Below, piece by piece: positions 54,233 to 62,289 of a DNA stretch of 64,000 nucleotides. Both the position numbers and the translations under genes were made by a program. Under the pieces are notes generated by a model. It made no database searches. It saw only the letters and a program-made list of their open reading frames with translations, and was not told where the DNA came from. The number at the start of each line of letters is the position of its first letter. Within the stretch, counting starts at the first letter, position 1. The stretch is from Actinomycetospora sp. NBRC 106375. Its GTDB lineage: Bacteria > Actinomycetota > Actinomycetes > Mycobacteriales > Pseudonocardiaceae. The stretch is taken from NCBI RefSeq assembly GCF_030269665.1, contig NZ_BSTS01000017.1:62001-126000 (forward strand). The letters are read 5' to 3'.

Positions 54233-55378
54233 TCAGCCGATCTTCTGCAGGACCCAGTCGTGGAAATCGCCGATGTGGTGCTCGCTCGGCACCAGGACCC
54301 CGCCGCGGGCGTAGGAGCGGGAGTCCATCGACACCTGGCAGCGCTCGCAGGCGTCGAAGTCCTGCTGGTTGACGCGGTGGAAGAGCTCGACGGAGCGGTC
54401 GATGTCCGCCCCGGAGTCGACGACACCGGGCAGGTAGAGCCAGTCGCAGCGCACAAGGGTGCGCTCGGCGGTCAGCGGGAACATGCGGTGGAACACGACG
54501 TGGTCGGGCACCAGGTTGACGAACACCTGCGGCCGTACCGTGATGGCGTAGTAGCGACGGTCCTGGTCGTCGCCGACGCCGGGAATGCGCTCGAGCCCCG
54601 CGGAACCGTCGACCGTGAATCCGTCGACGTCCTCGCCGAACGCGGCACCGTGCCCGACGAAGTACTGCGCCGCGAGACCGTCGGCGAATTCCGGCAGCAC
54701 CTCGCTGAGCTCGGGGTGGATCGTGCCGCAGTGGTAGCACTCCATGAAGTTCTCGACGATCTGCTTCCAGTTCGCCTTCACGTCGTACTCGACGCGTCGC
54801 CCCAGCTTCAGATCCGCCACCTGGTAGCCGACGATCGCGTCGGGGGAGCCGAGGCGGGTGGTGACGTCGCCGATCACCGTGTCCTCGAACGACGGCGGGT
54901 CCTCGGCCAGGCAGAGCCAGACGTAGCCGAGCCACTCGCGCAGGTGCACCTGCTGGAGCCCGAAGTCGGCGCGGTCGACGTCGGGCATCTCGCGCAGGTG
55001 CGGGGCCGAGACCAGCGAGCCGTCGAGCCCGTAGGTCCAGGCGTGGTACGGGCACTGGAAGGCCCGGCGCACGGACCCTTTCTCCTCGGTGCAGATGCGT
55101 GCGCCGCGGTGGCGGCAGACGTTGAGGTGGGCGCGCACGGCGCCGTCGCGCCCGCGGGCCACGATCACGCTCTCCCGCCCGATCTGCACGGTCTCGAAGT
55201 CGCCGGGCGACGGGATGTCCGCGGCGAGGACCGCGCAGAACCAGCCGGTCTCGAAGATGAGCGCCTGCTCGGCCGCGAAGATCGTCGGGTCGGTGTAGTA
55301 CCGGCCGGACAGCGTCCCGCGCAGGCTCGCCGGCAGCTGCGACCCCACGATCGCCGGTGCCATCTCTCCTGTGGTCAT
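54233..55378 (-). CDS. Rieske [2Fe-2S] oxygenase alpha subunit, probable glycine betaine demethylase
   Basis: 381 aa. Rieske ligands: CRHRGARIC (C-x-H) and CPYHAW (C-x-x-H). The mononuclear iron site is in QIVENFMECYHCGTIHPELSE (Asn-x-x-Glu-Cys-Tyr-His-x5-His). The C-terminal RVNQQDFDACERCQVSMDSR and GGVLVPSEHHIGDFH resemble GbcA and choline-monooxygenase-like enzymes. The block of dimethylglycine and sarcosine oxidases nearby supports glycine betaine to dimethylglycine plus formaldehyde. ATG 55378 has GAGGAG 9 bases ahead. Electrons would come from the ferredoxin (58893) and the FAD reductase (55811), a three-component arrangement unlike the two-component GbcAB. Carnitine or proline betaine are alternatives. 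Confidence 0.83.
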   Translation of the reverse strand: MTTGEMAPAIVGSQLPASLRGTLSGRYYTDPTIFAAEQALIFETGWFCAVLAADIPSPGDFETVQIGRESVIVARGRDGAVRAHLNVCRHRGARICTEEKGSVRRAFQCPYHAWTYGLDGSLVSAPHLREMPDVDRADFGLQQVHLREWLGYVWLCLAEDPPSFEDTVIGDVTTRLGSPDAIVGYQVADLKLGRRVEYDVKANWKQIVENFMECYHCGTIHPELSEVLPEFADGLAAQYFVGHGAAFGEDVDGFTVDGSAGLERIPGVGDDQDRRYYAITVRPQVFVNLVPDHVVFHRMFPLTAERTLVRCDWLYLPGVVDSGADIDRSVELFHRVNQQDFDACERCQVSMDSRSYARGGVLVPSEHHIGDFHDWVLQKIG

Positions 55379-55498
55379 GAATCCGTGCTCCTCGAGGGCG
55401 CGGCGGTGGGATCGGGGGCTCCGCACCGGGCCGGGGACGGTCGCGTCCCGGGGCGGTCACGGTCCGGAGCTGATCCGGCACCGTAGGTTCTTGAGCAA

Positions 55499-55515
55499 GT
55501 TGCGCAATAAGCAAC
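55499..55515. promoter_or_regulatory. IclR-type operator, oxygenase side
   Basis: GTTGC-GCAATAA-GCAAC, a perfect 5+5 dyad with a 7-base spacer. It is 121 bases upstream of the Rieske oxygenase start; the half site at 55526-55535 is close by. Confidence 0.65.
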
Positions 55516-55658
55516 GTGGCTCTCAATGCGCAACACACGGTCCGCGACCGTCGGATCGTCTGTCAAGAGTGCGAGCGGGCGAGTTCTCGTGCGTGAAGCT
55601 CGCGTGACGACCCCGGCGTGCCCCTTGACAAGCGGTTCTGTCTCTCCCACCGTTCTAT

Positions 55659-55694
55659 GTTGCGTATAAAGCACCATGTTGTTTACAGCGCAAC
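55659..55694. promoter_or_regulatory. Two IclR-type operators, reductase side
   Basis: GTTGC-GTATAAA-GCACC at 55659-55675 (one mismatch) and GTTGT-TTACAGC-GCAAC at 55678-55694 (one mismatch) sit 19 bp apart, the spacing expected for cooperative dimers. The first contains TATAAA. Confidence 0.62.
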
Positions 55695-55810
55695 GTCTTC
55701 ACTCCAGCACGCGGGGTGTCGTTCCCACCGGTCCCTTCCCTGACGAGGAGCGAGCCCGTGGCTCGAGGAGGTCCTCTCCTTCCCCCACGGCGAGGCCCCG
55801 AGGAGGCCCC

Positions 55811-56983
55811 ATGAAGACCATCGCGATCGTCGGCGGATCCGTCGCCGGCGTCCGCTCCGCCGAGGCCCTGCGCGGCGCCGGGTTCGACGGGCGGCTCGTG
55901 CTCGTCGGCGACGACGTCCACCGGCCCTACGACCGGCCGCCGCTGTCGAAGGCGTTCCTCGAGGGCGGCGCCGACGAGGACACCCTCGGTCTGCTCGACG
56001 CCGACGAGGAGGCCGACCTTGCGCTGGAGATGCGGCTCGGCGCGACCGCGACCCGCCTGGACGCCGCCGGGGGCCGCGTCGTGCTCGCCGACGGCACCGA
56101 CGTCGCGGCCGACGGCGTCGTGATCGCGACCGGCGGGCGGGCCCGCCGGCTGCCCGGCACCGCGGACGTCGAGGGCGTGCACGCGCTGCGGACGCTCGAC
56201 GACGCCCGGGCGCTGCGCCGGGCGCTGCGCGAGGGCAGCCCCCGGGTCGTGATCGTGGGCGCCGGGTTCATCGGCGCCGAGGTCGCGTCCACGTGCCGGG
56301 CGATGGGGCTCGAGGTCACCGTGCTCGACGGTCTGCCGCTGCCCCTCGCGCCGGTGCTCGGCGAGCGGATCGCGCGCGGGTGCGTCGACCTGCACGCCGC
56401 GCACGGCACCGAGCTGCTGCCGTCGACCGCGGTGGCGGGGCTCGCGACCGTCCCGGCAGGCGAGGGCCGCCGCGTCGTCGGCGTCGAGCTCGGCGACGGC
56501 AGCACCGTGAAGGCGGACGTGGTGGTCGTCGGCATCGGCATCACGCCGAACACCGAGTGGCTCGAGGGTTCCGGGCTCCGCCTCGAGAACGGGGTGTGCA
56601 CCGATGCCGGCATGGTCACCGACCTGCCGAACGTCGTCGCGGTCGGCGACGTCGCCCGGGCCGCGGGCCGGCGCCACGAGCACTGGACGAGCGCGGGCGA
56701 GCAGGCCACCGTCGCCGCGAGCAACCTGCTCGGCGGGGCGACCGGCACCACCGTGCGGCCCAGCGGCTACGTCTGGTCCGAGCAGTACGGGCGGATGCTG
56801 CAGCTCGCCGGCCACCCCTCGGCGCACGACGACGTCGAGATCGTCGACGGCGCTCCGGACGAGGGCCGCTTCGTCGCGCGCTACACCGACGGCGCGGGCA
56901 CCACCACCGGCGTCTTCGCGATGGGCAACCCGCGCCTGTTCGGGCGCCTGCGCCGCACCGAGCTCCCGCGCGCGGCGAGCTGA
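55811..56983 (+). CDS. FAD-dependent ferredoxin reductase
   Basis: 390 aa. It matches the reductase component of Rieske and P450 systems (BphA4/PuR-like): N-terminal FAD motif IVGGSVAGVRSAEALRGAGFDG (in part: IVGGSVAGVRSAEALR), YDRPPLSK, NADH motif VVIVGAGFIGAEVASTCRAMG (in part: VGAGFIGAEVAS), then VVVGIGITPNTEWL and a second FAD motif VAVGDVA. ATG 55811 has AGGAGG 4 bases ahead. It passes electrons from NADH to the Rieske ferredoxin at 58893. Confidence 0.88.
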   Translation: MKTIAIVGGSVAGVRSAEALRGAGFDGRLVLVGDDVHRPYDRPPLSKAFLEGGADEDTLGLLDADEEADLALEMRLGATATRLDAAGGRVVLADGTDVAADGVVIATGGRARRLPGTADVEGVHALRTLDDARALRRALREGSPRVVIVGAGFIGAEVASTCRAMGLEVTVLDGLPLPLAPVLGERIARGCVDLHAAHGTELLPSTAVAGLATVPAGEGRRVVGVELGDGSTVKADVVVVGIGITPNTEWLEGSGLRLENGVCTDAGMVTDLPNVVAVGDVARAAGRRHEHWTSAGEQATVAASNLLGGATGTTVRPSGYVWSEQYGRMLQLAGHPSAHDDVEIVDGAPDEGRFVARYTDGAGTTTGVFAMGNPRLFGRLRRTELPRAAS

Positions 56984-57009
56984 GCGCCGCCCCTTCTCAC
57001 CGGGATGGG

Positions 57010-57062
57010 GGAGCGAGGGCGTCCCTCGCTGCTCGTGAGGCAGCGAGGGACGCCCTCGCTCC
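57010..57062. repeat. Long perfect hairpin between convergent genes
   Basis: Arms 57010-57032 and 57040-57062 pair over 23 bp without mismatch (core AGCGAGGGCGTCCCTCGCTG) around TCGTGAG. Each arm is itself nearly palindromic (AGCGAGGG-CGT-CCCTCGCT). It starts 27 bases past the reductase stop. Confidence 0.85.
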
Positions 57063-57085
57063 GTTGGGCGCTGGAGCGGCGGCGC

Positions 57086-57144
57086 GCGAGGGGCACGTTC
57101 GGCAGGTCGGCGCGCCTGTCGATCATGCGCAAGGTGCCTCTCGC
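57086..57144. repeat. Hairpin element, family C, copy 3
   Basis: Arms GCGAGGGGCAC (57086-57096) and GTGCCTCTCGC (57134-57144) pair over 11 bp with one G-T wobble. The loop keeps GTTCGGCAGGTCG and TCGATCATG of the copies at 9498 and 9602, although the stem sequence differs. Confidence 0.78.
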
Positions 57145-57164
57145 CGGCGCGGCTGCCCTGCGAC

Positions 57165-57187
57165 GCAGCGAGGGCGTCCCTCGCTCC
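57165..57187. repeat. Single arm of the AGCGAGGG palindrome
   Basis: AGCGAGGG-CGT-CCCTCGCT at 57167-57185 repeats the arm of the 57010-57062 hairpin, beyond the family C element. The two thus frame the family C copy. Confidence 0.7.
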
Positions 57188-57221
57188 ACCTCGGGGGTAC
57201 CCGCTGCGTCTCCCCCCGCCG

Positions 57222-58655
57222 TCACCCCCGTGGCGGTTCCAGGGGCACGCCGTCGGGCGAGGTCGCGGGCGGCGGGAGCTCGGCGCTCGAGGTCAGGGGT
57301 GCGGCGCCGGCGAGGGGGCGTCCCGCGGTCTCGGGCAGCAGGGCGACGCTGAGGACGCCGATGACCCCGGCGGCGACGAGGTAGTAGCCCGGCCAGTCGA
57401 GGTTGCCCGTCGCCGTCGTCGCCGCCGCGATCACGGTCGGCGCGGTGCCGGCGAACAGCGAGACCGCCACGTTGAACGTCAGCGCGAGCCCGCCGTAGCG
57501 CACGAGCGTGGGGAACATCGCCGGCAGGGTGGAGGGGGCGACGGCGGCGAAGCACACGAGGCACGCGCCGAGGAGGAACAGACCGCCCAGCTGGCCGAGG
57601 AAGCCCTGGCGCAGGAGCCAGACCGCGGGGAGCCCGACCACGACGAGCGCGACGCTGCCGGTGAGCAGGATGGGTCGGCGCCCGACACGGTCCGACAGGC
57701 GCCCGAGCGAGGTCACGACGGCGAGCATCACCAGCATCACGATCACCTGGAGCGCCGTGGAGGTCGCCGTCGCGGTGCCCGTCTCGCCGTGCTCGGCGAG
57801 CGTGGACGTGAGGTAGGTCGGGATGTAGTTGGTCAGGACGTAGTTGGTGATGTTCCAGGCGACGACGATCCCGCCGGCGACGAGCATCGCGCGGCGGTAG
57901 CGGACCCGGAGGATCTGCAGCGCCCGGCGCAGCGGCATCGTCGCCAGCGCGGGGGAGCGCTCCATGAGCTGGCGGAACGCCGGCGTGTCCTCCAGGCGCA
58001 GCCGCAGGTAGATGCCGACGACGCCCAGCGGCAGCGCCAGCATGAACGGCAGCCGCCAGCCCCAGGCGAACAGGTCGGCGTCGTCCAGCAGGGCGATCAC
58101 TGTGGCGCTGACGCCCGCGCCCAGCGTGTAGCCGGTGAGGGTGCCGAACTCCAGCCAGCTCCCGAACAGGCCGCGGCGCCGGTCCGGGGCGTACTCGGCG
58201 ATCATGGTGAGCGCGCCGGTGTACTCGCCGCCCGCCGAGAACCCCTGCAGCATCCGCATGACGAGCACGAGGACCGGTGCGGCGGCGCCGATCGCCCCGT
58301 AGCTCGGGATGAGACCGAGCAGGACGGTGGCCCCGGCCATCAGCACCACCGTCACCGAGAGCACCCGGGTGCGGCCGATGCGGTCGCCGAGGGGGCCGAA
58401 GACGAGCCCGCCGAGCGGGCGCATGAGGAAGGCCGCCGCGAAGGCGCCGAGGGTGTAGACGGCGGCCCACGGGCCGGCCTCGGGGAAGAACACCCGGCTG
58501 AGGACCGCCCCGGCCAGGTACGAGTAGATCCCGAAGTCGTACCACTCGGCGACGTTCCCGACGGCGGCCGCCGCCGTGGCGCGGCGCAGGGTGTGCTCGC
58601 CCTCGATCGCCCGGAACGCGCCGCTGCGCCCTCGCGGCTGCGCGTGCTCGGTCAT
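57222..58655 (-). CDS. MFS transporter, ProP-like metabolite:H+ symporter
   Basis: 477 aa, 12 helices. VGNVAEWYDFGIYSYLAGAV at the start, FGPLGDRIGRTRVL after helix 2 and MRMLQGFSAGGEYTGALTMI in helix 4 are close to ProP, the proline/glycine betaine symporter. It therefore probably brings in the betaine that the block degrades. The tail is short, without the coiled coil that gives E. coli ProP its osmosensing. It is divergent from the Rieske ferredoxin gene and may share its IclR-type control region. Confidence 0.83.
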   Translation of the reverse strand: MTEHAQPRGRSGAFRAIEGEHTLRRATAAAAVGNVAEWYDFGIYSYLAGAVLSRVFFPEAGPWAAVYTLGAFAAAFLMRPLGGLVFGPLGDRIGRTRVLSVTVVLMAGATVLLGLIPSYGAIGAAAPVLVLVMRMLQGFSAGGEYTGALTMIAEYAPDRRRGLFGSWLEFGTLTGYTLGAGVSATVIALLDDADLFAWGWRLPFMLALPLGVVGIYLRLRLEDTPAFRQLMERSPALATMPLRRALQILRVRYRRAMLVAGGIVVAWNITNYVLTNYIPTYLTSTLAEHGETGTATATSTALQVIVMLVMLAVVTSLGRLSDRVGRRPILLTGSVALVVVGLPAVWLLRQGFLGQLGGLFLLGACLVCFAAVAPSTLPAMFPTLVRYGGLALTFNVAVSLFAGTAPTVIAAATTATGNLDWPGYYLVAAGVIGVLSVALLPETAGRPLAGAAPLTSSAELPPPATSPDGVPLEPPRG

Positions 58656-58863
58656 GCGTCACTCCCCGGGCCGCCCCCGGTCGGCGGCCTCGTCCGCCGG
58701 GCAGTGTGTCACCCCGGTGGCCCCACCGCGGTAACCCGACTGACATACCAGCGTCGTATCAGTGCGGTGTGTCAACAGCATGGGTCATCGGGGCGTCATC
58801 GGCCAGTGCCCATTGACGCCGATTCTCCGAAGCCCCACGCTAGTGTTGCGGATAGCAGGACAC

Positions 58864-58880
58864 GATGCGCAATACGCAAC
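58864..58880. promoter_or_regulatory. IclR-type operator in front of the Rieske ferredoxin
   Basis: GATGC-GCAATAC-GCAAC matches the operator at 55499-55515 at 15 of 17 positions. Another GTTGC lies at 58845-58849. The site ends 12 bases before the ferredoxin ATG, so binding would block initiation or a leader. Confidence 0.62.
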
Positions 58881-58892
58881 AGGAGCCAGGAC

Positions 58893-59258
58893 ATGATCTA
58901 CGTGGCAGAGCTGGCCGACATCCCCGTCGGGGAGTCGGTCCGGGTGCAGGGCTCGGTACCCATCGCCGTCTTCAACGCCGACGGCGAGCTCTATGCGATC
59001 GACGACACGTGCACGCACCAGGACGCGTCGCTCTCCGACGGCTGGCTCGAGGGCTGCGCGGTCGAGTGCCCGCTCCACGCGGCGTGCTTCGACCTCCGCA
59101 CGGGCCGTCCCAGCGGGCCGCCCGCGAAGAAGGCGGTGCGCACCCATCCCGTGTCCGTCGTCGACGGCCTCGTCTACGTCGAGGAGACGGTCGAGGAGAC
59201 GGTCGAGGGGACGGTCACCGCGGGGGTCACCGGGCGCGCACCGGTCCTCGTCGACTGA
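58893..59258 (+). CDS. Rieske [2Fe-2S] ferredoxin
   Basis: 121 aa. The ligands are DDTCTHQDASLSDG (C-x-H) and ECPLHAACFD (C-x-x-H), typical of ferredoxins of ring-hydroxylating and demethylating systems. It should carry electrons from the reductase to the Rieske oxygenase. The C-terminus has an odd extension with a short tandem (EETVEETVEGTV) after the domain. ATG 58893 has AGGAGCCAGG just ahead. The divergent neighbour is the ProP-like transporter. Confidence 0.9.
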   Translation: MIYVAELADIPVGESVRVQGSVPIAVFNADGELYAIDDTCTHQDASLSDGWLEGCAVECPLHAACFDLRTGRPSGPPAKKAVRTHPVSVVDGLVYVEETVEETVEGTVTAGVTGRAPVLVD

Positions 59259-59279
59259 CACCGCCCGGCGAACGGCCCT

Positions 59280-59295
59280 ACCCAAACGGGTGGGC
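59280..59295. promoter_or_regulatory. Shared 16-bp motif, regulator side
   Basis: ACCCAAACGGGTGGGC; identical at 15 of 16 positions to the motif ahead of the monooxygenase gene (63960-63975, minus strand). It lies 139 bases upstream of the LuxR-family start. The core ACCC-N4-GGGT is a dyad. Confidence 0.65.
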
Positions 59296-59433
59296 CGGAG
59301 GGCCGCGGCGGGTGCCACGGTGGTCCCGGTCACTGCGTGCGGTGGGTGTCGGGGCCGCCGCGGCACGTCACGTGACGGTCGCCGGTCGCCGTCTCGCCCC
59401 GGGCGGAGCGCGGCGGGAGAGGCGCGGTGGCCG

Positions 59434-62274
59434 ATGGCGATCACCCAGCGTCGGACGATCACCCATCCTCGGGCCGTCCCCCGGGAAGCCGTTCCCCCGG
59501 CCGAGGCGCCCCGGGACCAGGCACCCCGGGACCAGGCGCCCCGGGACCAGGCGCCCCGGGACCAGGCGCCCCGGGAACCCGTGGCCCGGGAAGCCGTGGC
59601 CCGGTTCCAGGCACCGACCCACGTCCGCAACGTCATCGAGCGCTGCCGGCTCCTCGGCCTGCTGTGCGAAGGCGGGGCGCGCCAGCTCGTCGTCGTCCAC
59701 GCCCCCGCCGGGTACGGGAAGACGACGCTGGCCGTGCAGTGGCTGCACCGGCTGGAGAAGGACGGGGCCGTCGTGGCCTGGCTCGGCCTGCACCGCGACG
59801 ACAACGACCCGCACTGGTTCCTGTCGCACCTGCTCACGGCGGTGCGGCGGGTCCTGCCGGCCGCCGCGGACGTCATCGACGACCTCGTCGGGCTGATCGA
59901 GCAGAACGCCGAGGACGTGGCGGGCTACACGCTCTCGGTGCTGCTCGACCGGATCGCCGACCACGGCGGCCGCTTCGTGCTGGCCTTCGACGACTGGCAC
60001 CTCGTCGAGGACGCCGAGGTGCACCGCGCCCTCGTGCGCCTGCTCGACTTCGCCCCGCCCAACCTCTGCCTCGTCCTCACGAGCCGCCGGCGCCCCGCGC
60101 TGCCGCTGAGCCGCCTGCGGGTGCGCGGCCAGCTGGTGGAGATCGACTCCGAGGCGCTGCGGTTCGACCTCGCCGAGACCACCGAGTTCCTCGTCGACCT
60201 CAACGGCCTGCCCCTCGACGGCGACGACGTCGCCCGGCTCTCCGCGGGCACCGACGGATGGGTCGCGGCGCTGCAGCTCGCGTCGCTGTCGCTGCGGGAC
60301 TGCGCCGACCCGGCCGCCCTCATCCGCGGCTTCTCCGGCCGGCACCACTCGGTGGGTGAGTACCTCGCCGAGAACGTGCTCGACGCGCTGCCCGCCGGGA
60401 TCCTCGACTTCCTGCTCGCGACGTCGGTGTGCGACCGGCTCTGCGGTGACCTCGCCGGCACCCTGGCCGGTCGCGCGGACGGCCAGGCGATGCTCGAGGA
60501 GCTCGAGACGCGCGACCTGTTCCTGCGCCCCCTGGACGCCGAGCGCGAGTGGTTCCGCTACCACCACCTCTTCGCCGACCACCTGCGTCGCCGGCTCGAG
60601 CGCGACCGTCCGCGCGCGGTGCCCGGCCTGCACGCGCGGGCGTCGGCGTGGTTCGCCGAGCACGGCCTGGTGTCCGAGGCCGTCGACCACGCGCTCGCGG
60701 CCGGTGACGTGCGACGGGCGACCGACCTGGTCGAGGCCCACGCGATGCCGCTGGTGGAGCACAGCCGCATGGTCAGCCTGCTCGGGCTGCTCGGGCGCCT
60801 GCCCACCGCGGCCGCCGACGACCGCCCGGCGCTGCTCATGGCCGTGGCGTGGGCGAACTGCCTGCTCCAGCGGACGCGGGAGGCCGGGGCCGCCCTCGAC
60901 CGCGTCCGCGCGGCGCTGCCGTCCGGCGGGGACGAGGAGCGCCGCAGCGAGGCCGACGTCGTGCAGGCGTGCATCGACGTCTACGACGACCGCACCGACC
61001 GGGCCGAGGACCTGGTGCGGCGCAGCCTGGACCGCGCGCCCGTCTACCGGCCGTGGGTGGTGGCCGTCGCCGCGAACATCCAGTCCTTCTGCGACATCCA
61101 CGCCATGCGCTACGGGTCGGCGCAGGACCGGCAGCGGTGGGCGCGCCCGTTCCACGACCGTGTCGGTGGCCCGTTCGCCGCCGTGTACGGGCGGTGCTTC
61201 GCCGGGATCGCCGCGTTCGCCGAGCTCGACGTCCGGCGCGCCGACGAGTACCTGCGCGACGCGGTCGACCTGGCCCGGGAGTCGGCGGGCCGGCGATCGC
61301 ACGCCGCGCAGCTGGCGGCCGCGCTGCTCGGCGAGCTCCTCGACGCCCGCGGTGAGCAGGAGGAGGCCGAGCGGCTGCTCGAGGAGAGCGGCGAGCTCGG
61401 CGCCGAGAGCGGCGTCGTCGACTTCATGACCGCCAGCTACGCGCTCCTCGCGAGGATCAAGGCCCGGCGGGGCGCGACCACCGAGGCCGCCGAGCTGCTC
61501 GCCGAGGGCAGCCGGGTCGCCGACCAGCTCGACCTGCCGCGCCTGGGGTCCGCCGTCGGCGTCGAGCGCATCGACCAGCTCCTGGCCGCCGGCCGGGTCC
61601 GCGAGGCGCGGCGGGTCGCCCAGGAGCTGCCCGAAGGGACCGACCGGCCCGGCGGCATCGGCGTGGTGATCGACCAGCTCCGGTCGCGAGGACTGGCCGC
61701 GGTGCTCTCGGCCGAGGGCGACCACGGCGCGGCGGCGGCGCTGCTCGAGGAGGTCATCGACGACGCCCACCGCCGGGGCCAGCGCCGGACCGGGGCCGCC
61801 GTGACCGTGGCGCTCGCCGTCGTCGAGGAGCGCGCCACGCGTCGGATGGCGGCCGAGCGCTCGCTCGCCGCGGCCCTGCGCGCGGCGCTCCCGGCCGGGG
61901 CGCCGCAGCTCGTGCGCGACGGCGGGCCCGAGGTCGTCCCGGTCCTCGGGCGCCTCGTCGCCCGGGCCGGCGCCGCCCGGCCCGGCGGGGAGGAGCCGCT
62001 CCCGTCGGCCGCGCAGCTGACCGCCCTGCTCGGAACCATGACCGACGACCGCGGGCCGGGCGCGGCGGTGAGCTTCGACATCAGCGGGCGGGAGCTCGAG
62101 ATCCTGCGGATGCTCGACGTGGGCGGGACCAACCAGGAGATCGCCCGGGCGCTGACCGTCACGGTCAACACCGTGAAGTGGTACCTCAAGAACATCTACA
62201 GCAAGCTCGACGCCTCCAACCGCACCGAGGCGGTGTCGGTGGCGCGCCGCGGGGGGCTGCTCACCGGGGTGTGA
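59434..62274 (+). CDS. LuxR-family ATP-dependent regulator (LAL/MalT type)
   Basis: 946 aa. Layout: an unusual N-terminal repeat of A-P-R-D-Q (residues 25-47), an ATPase with Walker A HAPAGYGKTTLA at about 89-100 and FVLAFDDWHLVED as Walker B, LTSRRRPALPLSRLR, a long helical TPR-like sensor region, and a C-terminal LuxR helix-turn-helix (LEILRMLDVGGTNQEIARAL followed by NTVKWYLKNIYSKLDASNRTEA). MalT-type proteins activate when ATP and an inducer are bound. The convergent neighbour is a Baeyer-Villiger-type monooxygenase with the same 16-bp motif upstream, so this is its likely activator. ATG 59434 is preferred. Confidence 0.9.
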   Translation: MAITQRRTITHPRAVPREAVPPAEAPRDQAPRDQAPRDQAPRDQAPREPVAREAVARFQAPTHVRNVIERCRLLGLLCEGGARQLVVVHAPAGYGKTTLAVQWLHRLEKDGAVVAWLGLHRDDNDPHWFLSHLLTAVRRVLPAAADVIDDLVGLIEQNAEDVAGYTLSVLLDRIADHGGRFVLAFDDWHLVEDAEVHRALVRLLDFAPPNLCLVLTSRRRPALPLSRLRVRGQLVEIDSEALRFDLAETTEFLVDLNGLPLDGDDVARLSAGTDGWVAALQLASLSLRDCADPAALIRGFSGRHHSVGEYLAENVLDALPAGILDFLLATSVCDRLCGDLAGTLAGRADGQAMLEELETRDLFLRPLDAEREWFRYHHLFADHLRRRLERDRPRAVPGLHARASAWFAEHGLVSEAVDHALAAGDVRRATDLVEAHAMPLVEHSRMVSLLGLLGRLPTAAADDRPALLMAVAWANCLLQRTREAGAALDRVRAALPSGGDEERRSEADVVQACIDVYDDRTDRAEDLVRRSLDRAPVYRPWVVAVAANIQSFCDIHAMRYGSAQDRQRWARPFHDRVGGPFAAVYGRCFAGIAAFAELDVRRADEYLRDAVDLARESAGRRSHAAQLAAALLGELLDARGEQEEAERLLEESGELGAESGVVDFMTASYALLARIKARRGATTEAAELLAEGSRVADQLDLPRLGSAVGVERIDQLLAAGRVREARRVAQELPEGTDRPGGIGVVIDQLRSRGLAAVLSAEGDHGAAAALLEEVIDDAHRRGQRRTGAAVTVALAVVEERATRRMAAERSLAAALRAALPAGAPQLVRDGGPEVVPVLGRLVARAGAARPGGEEPLPSAAQLTALLGTMTDDRGPGAAVSFDISGRELEILRMLDVGGTNQEIARALTVTVNTVKWYLKNIYSKLDASNRTEAVSVARRGGLLTGV
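59506..59580 (+). repeat. 15-bp tandem repeat coding A-P-R-D-Q
   Basis: Four units of GCGCCCCGGGACCAG (one with a single G-to-A change) and a fifth, diverged unit run in frame near the 5' end of the LuxR-family gene. Confidence 0.88.
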
Positions 62275-62289
62275 CCAGCCCCCGCGCAC

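Larger units (their letters stand above)
55379..55810. other. Divergent control region between oxygenase and reductase genes
   Basis: 432 bases with no gene. It is less GC-rich near its centre. It has three GTTGC-N7-GCAAC-type sites (separate entries), a half site ATGCGCAACA at 55526-55535, a TTGACA at 55625-55630 and TATAAA at 55665-55670 lying inside one operator, which may be the -10 of the reductase promoter. Confidence 0.55.

Noticed and set aside
59161..59258. Repeat EETVEETVEGTV at the end of the Rieske ferredoxin as a functional motif
   Set aside because: Only two to three short units outside the domain; probably a slippage product without function.
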